This document shows positions 45,921-55,944 of a DNA stretch of 64,000 bases, in pieces (position 1 is the first letter of the stretch; the number at the start of each line of letters is the position of its first letter). Source of the stretch: Ustulina deusta (lineage: Eukaryota > Ascomycota > Sordariomycetes > Xylariales > Xylariaceae). The DNA lies in the NCBI GenBank assembly GCA_023159155.1, contig JAJNNX010000038.1:186001-250000 (forward strand). The letters are read 5' to 3'. A program made the position numbers and the translations under genes. Below the pieces are notes generated by a model that had not been told where the DNA came from, did not search any database, and was given only the letters and a program-made list of their open reading frames with translations.

Positions 45921-46634
45921 GTTTGATTTGCTTCACTAGGTGTTATAAAACGGGATTTGTCTGTATGCCCTTGTTCTCCTAACGTCCTCTCCGAGATCCC
46001 CAAGCAAGGCTTTATGTGGCGTACCACACATTCCTTGAGCACGAATCAATTTTCTTCACCTCGGTAAATATTTTCCTTACAGCTGGGCCATCTACCTATC
46101 TTGCCTTTTCATGATCAATGCTACTGTCGATCTCTTTGTCAGCTAGGTAGGACACGGACTCATCTCGTGCCATTTCCCCGCAGTGAGGTTGCGTTGACGG
46201 TCGGCAGATGTATTGAGCCAGCTTTGCCGAATTACCAAATTGCGGAGTGCATGATGATTGTCTGTCTCAGCTTAGTATAATGTCTGGGCAAGCTACTCTG
46301 GGCGTAGAGACGGTCGATCAACCTCGGTGCATGGCATCCTTGTCGTTAGTTGACTGAGGTAAGTAGGGCCGGCACCTTCATGTTGCTATAAAGATCTCAT
46401 ACGTCTCCTCTGTGTATTGGATTCATGATATGATTATCAACATCGTTTGTTTTAATTCGATTGTGATAATTCGTCAAAATGGTTTGGGGAATTCTCGAGG
46501 ACAGTACGCATTCCGGAGTCGTTTATTTCCCGTTTGGACGGAGTTTTGCTTCCACACGCTTCCGAAAACCCCAAGAATAAGTCCTATCTTCACCATTGGC
46601 GGTAATGTCTAACACTTAAATTTTTCTAGAGCAT
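45921..46634. promoter_or_regulatory. shared divergent promoter region, FAD monooxygenase / MFS
   Basis: 714 bp between two start codons pointing away from each other. A TAGCTAGGTAGG word lies near 46,142 and CTTAGTATAA near 46,270; neither is a proven site. The arrangement would allow co-regulation. Confidence 0.45.
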
Positions 46635-48473
46635 ATGGTCCATGTCCCAGGAACTGGTATGAAGCCCTACCCCTTTTGTGTTCTCAGGCCATTGCTAATT
46701 GTCAATGATAGTCCTACTAGCCGACACCAGTGATATCCCTAGCGAGTACCGGTCGATCCCTCAAGAATTATTGAAGCATGGTCATGGACGGAATACACAT
46801 ATTATATTGGCTCCTCAACCAAGTGACTCTCCAAATGATCCATTGAATGTGGGTAGTTGAATGTATAGTTCCTATTGCTTTGGAAGCTTATCTCGAAGTA
46901 GTGGCCAACATGGCGAAAAGATTTGATTCTGGCAATTGTCGGTTTGTCCGCGGCCGTCGTAGGAGCCTATGGCCCCATGCTGTCACCTGGGTTCGTCGAG
47001 ATCGCCGCCGACTTGAATATCACGGTCAACACGCTGTCACAAGCTACAGCGTGGGTGATTTTATTGATTGGCTTATCTCTCTTCATCTTTAATCCGATAG
47101 CGAAGAAGATTGGGCGACGGCCTGTCTATGCCATTTCAAGTGTCATCATGCTTACTGGCAGTGTCTGGGGGGCCGTTTCACAGAACTATGGTAGCTTCCT
47201 GGCATCCCGCATCTACAGCGGAGTTGGGATGGCTCCGTACGAAGTCCTCGTCCAGTGTACTATCGCAGACATGTACTTTGTTCATGAAAGAGCTACAAGA
47301 ATTGCCATTTGGAATATGTTTCTTCTGTGCGGTATCAGCGGTGGAGCTTTAATTGCCGGTTATATCATTGAAGTAAGCTGATGTTTTATGGTTGCGCAAC
47401 AATTACTAACGCCAACTTCAGGGCCAAGGGTGGAAATGGACGCTAATATGGTGTGGTATTCTGTTCGGGATCTTACTACCTCTTGTTTTTTTCTTCGTCC
47501 CCGAGACGGCTTATCGAAGACAATCTTGGGAAGAACGTCTGACGGCGGCCAGAGCGAACGATTCTAATGGGGAATCGCCAGAGAAGAAAAACATCAACGT
47601 CGAACAAAAAGAGAATTCGTTGGTAGCGTCAGAGGCTGGGATACAGTTAGAGCAGAAAGACTCCTTTGTGCGGTCGTTGCGATTCTACAGCGGAGTCTAT
47701 ACAGAGACACCCCTGTGGAAAATCTTCGTGAGACCCATAGTGGTATTCTGGTATCCAGCGGTACTCTGGGCGTTTCTACTCTATGGCGTTACATTGACGT
47801 GGATTGTAGTATTTAGCGTGGTCAACGCGGTTATCTTCACGGCACCGCCATACAACTTTTCGGTATCACAAACTGGACTAATTTCGTTGTCGCCATTCCT
47901 ACTGAGCTTCGTAGGAGAGGTCATCTCAGGTCCAATGAACGATTGGGTTTGCTTGTGGCTTGCAAAGAAGAACCGCGGCATCTATGAGCCAGAGTTTCGA
48001 TTACCGCCGATCATCATCTCTTTCGTGATTGGGGCTGCTGGCTTCTTTGGGTTCGGGGCGACGGTTCACTACCAGACGCATTGGAGCGGCCCGGTCCTCT
48101 GTTTTGGGTTGGCTAACATGAGCCTGGCCTTCTCGAATGCCAGTGTGTTTGGCTATGTCATCGATGCTCATAAAGAGCTGAGTGAAGAAGGTATAGTCAT
48201 CCCCGAAACCCGTGAATGAGGATAGGAGTAGCTGATTTGAGGATTCGTCTAGCTTTCGTGGCAATCAATGCTCGCAACCTTCTGACATTCGGATTGACAT
48301 ATTTTGTCAATGACTGGTTGGCTCGTGACGGAGTACTCGCGGTTTTCAATGTGCTCGGGAGTGTCTTCGTAGCAGTCAATGTGCTGACAATTCCGCTGTG
48401 GATCTATGGAAAGAGAATTCGAGGCTATATCGCAAGGAATGAGACCCTGCGTCGCTTTATGCATGAGGATTGA
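46635..48473 (+). CDS. MFS transporter (DHA1-like), 539 aa
   Basis: Exons 46635-46656, 46712-46848, 46902-47372, 47422-48190 and 48253-48473 give 539 aa. This is a proton-coupled major facilitator, probably in the plasma membrane. The cytosolic N-terminus (H-V-P-G-T, later D-P-L-N-W-P) is typical of fungal drug/H+ antiporter-like members. Twelve hydrophobic segments can be counted approximately. Between helices 2 and 3 is the MFS signature region with K-K-I-G-R-R-P-V-Y. A charged central loop (about residues 240-285) is rich in Glu/Lys/Asn. The first exon is 22 nt; its reading H-V-P-G-T continues in frame across a 55-nt intron, supporting the start. The other introns are 49-62 nt with consensus ends. 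The substrate may be related to that of the neighbouring monooxygenase (inference from layout). Confidence 0.9.
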
Positions 48474-49166
48474 AAAAGTGAGATGGCGCGGCGGCAGACT
48501 CCTTAGGGATGGATCATTTTTTGTACCATTGAATGTCGATGAAATACACATACCAGCTAATTAAGGGAAATAAATACCAAAGTTCAAGTGCCATGCTTGT
48601 CCACTGAAGCACCTGGTGACTGATGACAAGGAGTGCCAATAATGTCCTGTCATGACGGTGCCTGCAGCCAGTGGCATGGGGAGCTGTGGGGTGTCAAGGA
48701 ACCGCTAACCATAACCAGTTTAGCGCACCGCACCCATCTGTAACTCCCGGCCCAAGACCCCAAGGCTCCTGAATCCCAGGCATGGGCAGGCGCGTCGCCT
48801 ATGATCTTCGAGCTTCCACTGTTGCTAGATATAGCGTACCCAACGCCATTCTTCTCCATACGAACTTCTCCCTGCACTCTCCACGTTTGCATACACGGTC
48901 GATATTCTTTGCAGTTAATTCTAACGGACCCCTCCGACCGACCGGATGAGCAGTTTAGGATAACCAACGACCCCCGGCCACTTGATCGTTGTAGAGGTAG
49001 CTAGTGCCAAATAAGGGAACAATCAAACAAGCAAGCACAAAGCTTCGACGGATTACGGCTCTTTACCCAAACCGGGAAGATCAAGTGCAAAGGACGACAC
49101 GGGAAGTCGATTGCGAGGGCGAAGAGGGAGAGCTGCAGCGGGCGAGGAGGCCTAACGTCGACCACG
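48474..49166. other. intergenic, arp1 upstream region
   Basis: No gene or notable repeat. It contains the presumed arp1 promoter; no clear TATA box was seen. Confidence 0.6.
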
Positions 49167-50431
49167 ATGACGGATTCCCTGCATAACGCGCCCATCGTAC
49201 TCGACAATGGTTCTGGCACTATCCGGGCTGGCTTTGCCGGCGACGATCTGCCGAAATGCTACTTCCCTTCCTTCGTAGGACGCCCGAAGCATATGCGTGT
49301 CCTCGCCGGCGCCTTGGAGGGTGAAGTCTTCATTGGCCAGAAGGCTGCTACCGAGTATAGAGGGCTACTGAAGATCCGCTATCCTCTAGAACATGGCATT
49401 GTCACGGACTGGGACGATATGGAGAAGATATGGGAGTATGTGTACAGCGAAGGCCTGAAAACAATGAGTGAAGAAGTATGACAGCATCCTGTCCCAGAAC
49501 AAAGGAGTCACTTCCGCTGATGCCATAGCTAGCATCCTGTTCTCCTAACTGAGCCACCACTGAACCCTCGAGCGAATCGTGACACGGCTGCCCAAATCCT
49601 GTTCGAGACATTTAATGTACCTGCCCTGTATACGTCGATCCAGGCAGTCCTTTCTCTATATGCAAGTGGTCGCACTACAGGTTGTGTGATGGATTCTGGT
49701 GATGGAGTCTCCCATGCAGTGCCCGTATACGAAGGTTTCGCGATTCCGAGCTCAATACAACGTATCGATGTTGCCGGCCGCGACGTTACCGAATATATGC
49801 AGATATTACTACGAAAGAGCGGTTACATCTTCCATACCAGTGCCGAGAAGGAGGTGGTGCGGCTGATTAAAGAATCCGTATCGTATGTGGCGTTGAACCC
49901 GAAACAAGAAGAGAAAGACTGGGCAAGTATGAAGATGGACCAGGGGAAGACAGCCGAGTACGTCCTCCCGGATGGTAACCGCTTGCGTATCGGCCAGGAG
50001 CGTTTCCGTGCCCCAGAGATTCTCTTCGACCCTGAAATTATAGGCCTCGAGTACCCTGGCATTCATCAGATTGTGACGGATGCGATTAACCGGACGGATC
50101 TCGACCTGCGCAAATCACTATATGCCAACATCGTGCTCTCGGGTGGAAGCACGCTCACAAAAGGGTTTGGTGACCGGCTGTTGAGCGAAGTGAAGAAACT
50201 CGCTGTCAAAGACATGCGCATCAAAATTTTCGCCCCGCCCGAGCGCAAATACTCCACTTGGATCGGCGGCAGCATCTTGGCTGGATTGAGCACATTTAGA
50301 AAGGTTTGCTTCCTCCTTTCACCTTAGACCGGCCCGTGTAAGAACACTGCTGACCGTCTATGCAACAGATGTGGGTCAGCATCGATGACTGGCACGAAGA
50401 TCCCGATATCATTCATAAGAAACTGACATAA
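49167..50431 (+). CDS. arp1: Arp1 (centractin), actin-related subunit of dynactin
   Basis: Exons 49167-49475, 49533-50303 and 50369-50431 give 380 aa, the expected centractin length. Arp1 forms the short actin-like filament of dynactin, which links dynein to cargo and is needed for nuclear movement in hyphae (ro-4 in Neurospora). Actin-fold motifs: [15 protein letters not shown] (phosphate loop 1), then P-S-F-V-G-R-P-K-H with Arp1-type wording instead of conventional actin. [10 protein letters not shown] begins exon 2. The second phosphate loop is M-D-S-G-D-G-V-S-H. Further on come L-S-G-G-S-T and W-I-G-G-S-I-L-A. The last exon (21 codons including stop) encodes the C-terminal W-V-S-I-D-D-W end. 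Introns are 57 and 65 nt. The gene appears intact. Confidence 0.95.
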
Positions 50432-51712
50432 TCGAGTCTCACGAATAATAATATGAACTCAAATATAACGAGAAGGATCAGAGCCCCCTAACAGAAAGAC
50501 GTTAGGAAGAACGAAGCGAACAGGTTCGAGCTTCACCCACCAACCAGCACAGTTCCATCCCACCTTTTCATATGTTACGACATGTCCATATCTTCCATGG
50601 TAAGAAAATGGCTTGGGTTATTTTGGCATTTTGGAAGGCTATTCAGAACTACAGCCTTGTTTAGACATGGAAAGCTAGTCTAGGACTTTCCACGGCCATG
50701 TACAGTGCATTAGCAATTTCCTACTGGTGGAAGTAGATGACAACTAGAAGGACGGGGGTTGGAAGAGAGGGACAGCACGCGGAGAGAGAACGAAGGTCAA
50801 GAACTAATCATCTTAGGTAGATGAATGATACCCATTTGTTGAGCGTGATCTGGCAGCCTTGTCTTATAGATAATTGTTAAGAATAGAAGAAGCGTACGCT
50901 CGCCTATGGGAATATGCAGAATGTATAGACTGCTGTAGACACGAAGTTACAATACATGACTTCGAGATGGGAAGGTACGAGAATACCAAAGCCTTGTCAT
51001 TGTTCCTTTCCAGAGGAGAGTAGAGAAACTCTACGTAGTCTAGCACAGCATCCGAAATCTTGTAATTAATTTGTATTCATTCATTCATTTATTTATTCAT
51101 TTTCCCCCCTTCTTTATTTTCTTATTAGATTCAATCCGGTTCTCGATCGCTCGCTCTTGCTCTTGGAAGAAGAAAAGAAAAACCACATCCCGGAGTCTGC
51201 CAGCCGGGAAACACGACCGAACCATCCCATGTACATCTTCGGTACAGAGATATTTAGGTATGTGTCGTAGGTGGTGGGGGGGGGTATATGAACCAGCCCA
51301 ATTCCTCCAGTCCAATTCGAGATGCCCGCTTGCTGATGCCACGAAAAAAAAGAAAAAAAAGAAAAAAAAAACGTTAAATTCCAGCAAGTCAAAACACTTT
51401 TCTGTCATACCCTTCGATAAATATTATGTCGCTAGCAGATGTATGAAATCGCGGCCCCTGGTCTGGTTCCTAGTTATGGTCCGTGATCATGAATAAATGC
51501 GCCACCCTCCGTAGCGCCGTGCTTGCGTTGTTCGTTTGGTTGATAATTGGTATATGAGAATGAGTTCGATGAAAAAACAGGATATAAATAGTAAAGCGGA
51601 GAGTTTGATAGCCCCCTTCCCCCCCATCAGCACGGTGGGTGGGCTAGGAATACAATGGTGATGGGGGGGGGAAGTAGGTAAAATGAGGTCATCAGATGGC
51701 CTTATTCGCAAT
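50432..51712. other. intergenic, 1.3 kb
   Basis: No supported gene. It holds the 3' region of arp1 and, next to the DUF3602 gene, poly-purine/poly-A runs (51,343-51,371) and G runs (51,277-51,284; 51,664-51,671). The 141-codon open frame in this area is low-complexity and without motifs. Confidence 0.65.
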
Positions 51713-52138
51713 TCAATGACGGCTGAAAGCAGAGCTCACGCGCTCAATGATGCCGCCGGACCGCAAACTAGAGGTGGAGCTGTGGGAGCTGGAGCTGTCC
51801 TTGCGCCTAGGATTGGGCGTGGCGACGTCGTAGATGTTGCCCGCACCGCCCCGGCCTACATGGCCGACGCGCTTCTGCTCTATCTGGCTCTGCAGCTTGA
51901 ATTCCTCGTCGAACGACATCACGGGTCGCTTCTCGGAGACGTGAGCGTTGCCTGCACCGCCGCGGCCGGAGTGGAAGTTGGAGGTGGAAGGTGGCAGCGC
52001 CATCGAATTTGTCGGGACCCCGCTAGAGGGCGTCGTTGCTGGTGCGCGGAAGTAGTTGCCCGCGCCGCCGCGGCCTGAGTGTGTGTAGGTGTTCTGCCCG
52101 ACTGTGGGGTGAGGCTCAGCGATGGTGAAGCGAGGCAT
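51713..52138 (-). CDS. DUF3602 protein with three GRGGAGN repeats, 141 aa
   Basis: Single-exon 141-codon gene. Three copies of the heptad G-R-G-G-A-G-N occur at about residues 22-28, 58-64 and 95-101. Each is preceded by a Ser/His/Val-rich stretch, and the tail is Ser-rich (D-S-S-S-S-H-S-S-T-S-S). This repeat defines the fungal DUF3602 family, whose function is not established to my knowledge. The protein is small, basic and largely disordered with no signal or membrane helix. The start M-P-R-F is the first ATG and lies 20 residues before the first repeat. Possible introns were looked for and are not needed. Confidence 0.85.
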   Translation of the reverse strand: MPRFTIAEPHPTVGQNTYTHSGRGGAGNYFRAPATTPSSGVPTNSMALPPSTSNFHSGRGGAGNAHVSEKRPVMSFDEEFKLQSQIEQKRVGHVGRGGAGNIYDVATPNPRRKDSSSSHSSTSSLRSGGIIERVSSAFSRH

Positions 52139-54445
52139 TGTGATTTAGTAGGTAATGGGCAAAAGTGTGACTGTCTGTCTATACTCGATGACGATGGAAA
52201 GGCCGTGTGTGGTATGGTCTTCTTTTTGTAGATGTGTTGTTTGGCGTTGATAGCTTACGGTTCTGTTTACTCTTACTCTAGTAATAACAAGAAAGACCTA
52301 CCTGGGTGGAAGGGAGGGGGCTTAATATATCCCATCGTGAAACTTTGATTTGGAGTGTCAGGGGTGGATTCTCTTTGTCAAGGTTACGACCTATTGTCCA
52401 ACAAAGTTGCAAAGGGACCCAGGTTCCAAAGACGGATCTGCCCCAACCAAGAGCTGGATCGCTTGCCCAGGTCACAAATCGTGTCACACGACGCATGCGA
52501 ATACTGTACTAACGGGGCGAGCAAACCCCCAGATTGAGAAATTTGCAGTGAGGCAGAATTTTCCATGACACCTGAGACGCGACGAATGGGTGATCGGGAT
52601 TGTTGCCACGGGGCAGAAATGACACCATCCACTATACGTCTCGGCTGGCGAGGGGTGGAATCTTGGGGGGGCAAAAATTGCAAGTGGTGGAGGTTTCGGT
52701 ATTTGGTGGGAACGGCGCTTAGCAGTTAACGGCAGTGAGGTGGAATCTGGGGGCAGCCGCGTGATGTAGAGGCGGGACAAAAAATTAGCAAACAAAGGGT
52801 TGTTGTTACGAAATCGGTTCTTAGAAAGAGGATCATGAGATCAGGTCAAAAGTTTTTGATAGAATAACCATTACCCCATAGTTTGCCCCTGGCCAGATCC
52901 TTGACTACCCGGCAGGGCCAAGGCCAAGGCGCCGCCGCGTCGAGACGGCCAAAGAAGAGACAAATGGGCGGGTATTAGTGGCCAATTAGGACCGCCATCC
53001 AGCGAGGTGTCTGCACGGACACGAGCGAGCAACTAGGAGATGGGTGGTGACCCGTGTGGGACTAGGTGCGATGTGCCTACACTAGATGGCGACTAGATGG
53101 TGCAAGAATGATGAGATCGATGCAACACCTGTCAGGTACCGACACAAATCCACAAATTCGCCGTCCTGCTATTGACGATCGGCTGTGACAAACCCTGTCC
53201 CGCCATCTGATTCCTGGTCACATCATTCATGGCACTGGAGGCGAGTTGGATTCCGTCACAACTGGCGAACCATGGACATGGAAGAAGCAACGTTCGTCAG
53301 AAGACTCGCGGATGGTTGACTGGCGCTAAGCCGAGAGGATTTCTGTGAGTGAGTCTACATCCCATCATCCATGACCATGTTCGTACTATGTATGTTCTGC
53401 TTGCAGAGGCGACGTTACGTGTTGGAGCAGAATGAAGTGACAGGAACACCCAATCATACGAACAGCCGGTGTTGTGCGTCAACAAGACATGTAGAGTATT
53501 GTAAGAAGCTTGGCTACAGCTTGGGTGCATGAGTAAGGGAACCGACTCCAGCCGCTGGGCGCAGGGCACACAGGAGGTACCTAGGTACCTAACCGCTACA
53601 GGTAGAAGCAGTGCTGTAGCCTGATGGCTGAGGGTGTTCTGTTTCTCTACTTCCGATATCGCACATTCGAAGGAATTCTTACGTCAGTCATGTGCTATGT
53701 GCTTTTGTATCGACTCATGATTGTAAAATATTCCTACCTCTCACATGACGCGTCTATCCGAAACTACCTGACTTATGAGTATAGGTACCTATAGGAATAG
53801 GTCCTTTTAGGGCATCGACAGCCCCGGTCTAGCCGAAATCACGGGAATACCATTTGAGTTGATTCAGCTAACGACCGATTCCGCCCTTTTCTCCAACAAC
53901 AATTGTATCTATTTTATTGTAATCTAATGTAGTGATATACATGACGTCGCGCGTATAGCTGTCATCACAATCTCGCCTCTGCCGCGACAGGAGAACCTGT
54001 CCGAAAGATCGGGATATTCGTTCCCGCATGTCTCGATCAATTCTGTTCATTCCTGCTTACTATATTAACACGACGCGCTCACTATACTAGCATTGAGTCG
54101 GCCCATTCAAAGGCTACGCTTGCGTGGCCCGCAGACAAAACCCCCAATCTCGGGGCCAGGCGCGTATCTATTCTCACCTCGCAATAGTCACAGGTGTTTG
54201 AGGGGGAATACATGATTGGGGGTTTTCAATGCCTCTTACTTCCTCTGTTTCGGGTCACTTGGAGTTTGTGTTGGTCACGATACAGCCAACATGCAAAGTG
54301 GTAGACAGGGAGGCTTTCAGATGTGGTGTGAATGCGAGGTGGAAAAAGAGAGAGATAAAATATATCGAGTTGGTCTTGAGAGTTGAATGATATCTGTTGT
54401 GACGATTCCACCTCGAACCTACGTGCTGCGTCTCGGCTTTGGCTA
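52139..54445. other. gene-poor interval, 2.3 kb
   Basis: No coding region is supported. It contains a TACCTAGGTACCTA palindrome near 53,578 and several dispersed TACCTA words. Open frames of 60-100 codons show no motif. Confidence 0.6.
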
Positions 54446-54766
54446 TTAATTTCCAGTCCGACACTCATCTAGAAAACCGTACATGCGAGACTTCATACAC
54501 GTGAAGTGCTCTGTTTCCAGATCGCCTCAGATGTATCCGCCCCCGTGGAAATAAATTATAGCAGGAAGCCGATCTTGACCAGGACATCGAGCTTTAGACG
54601 AGTAGCGACGGAGAGGGAACTTATCACAATCACGCGTTGTCACTTCATAATCTTCGAATTGCATGCACTCTGGCAAATACGCTTGCGCTAGTTTAATCAT
54701 GGCGATTATTTGCAGGACACGGCAAATGACAATGCAGATCACGACTATGGTTGGTGCTGTTGACAC
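54446..54766 (-). pseudogene. alpha/beta-hydrolase N-terminal fragment with in-frame stop
   Basis: From ATG 54766 the minus strand encodes an 18-residue hydrophobic start, then an esterase-like stretch ending R-L-P-A-I-I-Y-F-H-G-G-G-Y-I. This carries the HGGG oxyanion-hole motif of hormone-sensitive-lipase-type hydrolases. The next codon is TGA (54527-54529). The same frame then continues with G-D-L-E-T-E-H-F-T, which is the expected follow-on sequence, before ending at 54446. The Ser nucleophile (GxSxG) and the rest are missing. It is therefore a truncated, dead copy, interrupted by a stop. An intron that removes the TGA was considered, but no suitable splice pair was found. Confidence 0.6.
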
Positions 54767-55240
54767 CTTACCTAAGCCCAGCGTTTGGTTCCATACAAGA
54801 CCTCGCGCAACATCGAGTGGAAACTCCGGAAGAAATTTGCTGAAGCTTCCACGCGCTTATCGGGGTATTCCCCGAATCAGGTGTGTTTTGGTTCGGGTGG
54901 AAAGCAAGACATAGAGACAGTGACAAGGGGGTTGACTGCTGAATTGGGTCGTGTCCAAATGACTCTGACGTAGGGAGTAAAGCCTGGAGCTATACTCTCC
55001 CCGAACGTGCCGGCCCGAATTGTTTCCTAATGCGGAGGCCGGATTCGCATCGGACCGGCCCCATCAAATCGTAACGGAAGCGCGACCCCCCTGAATTCGG
55101 CCTCCACGGCTAGCGCAGCACTGCGGACGGGGAACTGCAATGAGTATGCATTGTTAATAAAAAGTATAGTTGTGTTGTAGAGAATTGAGCACTCGTGCAT
55201 GCATATTCTGTTGACCGGGACTGTCTAAGATCGATCTGCA
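54767..55240. other. short intergenic stretch
   Basis: No gene is recognised. A CGG/CCG-rich patch (about 55,005-55,065) holds several closely spaced CCGGCC/CGGCC words. Confidence 0.55.
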
Positions 55241-55577
55241 ATGGCGGCGAGTACTCCAACAATGTCTTCGGCCAACGGCATCTACGGCCCCGAAAACCCC
55301 TTCAAGGACCCCAAGGTAGAGCCTAGTTTCTAGTGAGTTTCTTCTAGGAAGGAAAAGGTTGGCGGAGTAACAGACTAACAAAAGGTGGATCGGGGCATTT
55401 GACGACTCGATCAACGACCTCCTAGGCACCCCTAAGGCCGGGCTCACTTGTCCGTACGGAGATAAGGGCCGTCTGGAAGGGATTCATCGATTACTTCAAG
55501 AACAACAACCACAGGAAAGGATCCGAGCTCCGACTGCGGCCCGTGAGCGGCAGTTCGGCGCGCTTAAACGAGGGTAA
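55241..55577 (+). CDS. small hypothetical protein, 92 aa (possibly a gene fragment)
   Basis: Proposed exons 55241-55315 and 55374-55577 join in frame through a 58-nt intron (GTAGAG...AACAG). The first exon reads M-A-A-S-T-P-T then G-P-E-N-P-F-K-D-P-K. The second contains W-I-G-A-F-D-D-S-I-N-D-L-L-G-T-P, then a charged, Gln-rich tail. An alternative frame over 55,475-55,565 (F-I-D-Y-F-K-N-N-N-H-R) also looks protein-like. So a frameshifted larger gene is possible. I recognise no family. It lies beside the convergent P450 gene. Confidence 0.35.
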
Positions 55578-55944
55578 TTACTTACAGCGCTCGAGTTGAT
55601 GTTTTCGTTGGGTAAGACTGTGCACTGTTCCAGCGTAAACATGAGAGGTTTTAGCAATTTATTAAACTTAGATTCAGCGACGTATCAGAGAAAAAGCAAA
55701 GCAGATTTCATATCGTCGTCTGAGCTACTGTCCCATATCTACGTTTATTGGGGAAATGTCCTCATCACGTAAATGTAATTATTGTCTGGTCAATTAATTA
55801 GTACCTGCTAACCTAATGCCGTCACACTTATGTTCGTTTACGACCCTGTTTGAAAATCAAGTAGACGCCTATTCCAGTCCCTGCGTTACTAGTCCTCTAC
55901 GTGTAAGCATCCGGCATAATTCCTGATTAATTTGATACCCCGAA
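55578..55944. other. convergent 3' spacer
   Basis: A+T-rich 3' region between the small hypothetical gene and the P450 stop. Nothing else was seen. Confidence 0.6.

Noticed and set aside
51071..51496. 141-codon + frame
   Set aside because: Low-complexity Phe/Lys runs from homopolymers; no motif or splice support.
52484..52795. 103-codon minus frame upstream of the DUF3602 gene
   Set aside because: No recognisable motif and no conserved-looking composition; left as intergenic.
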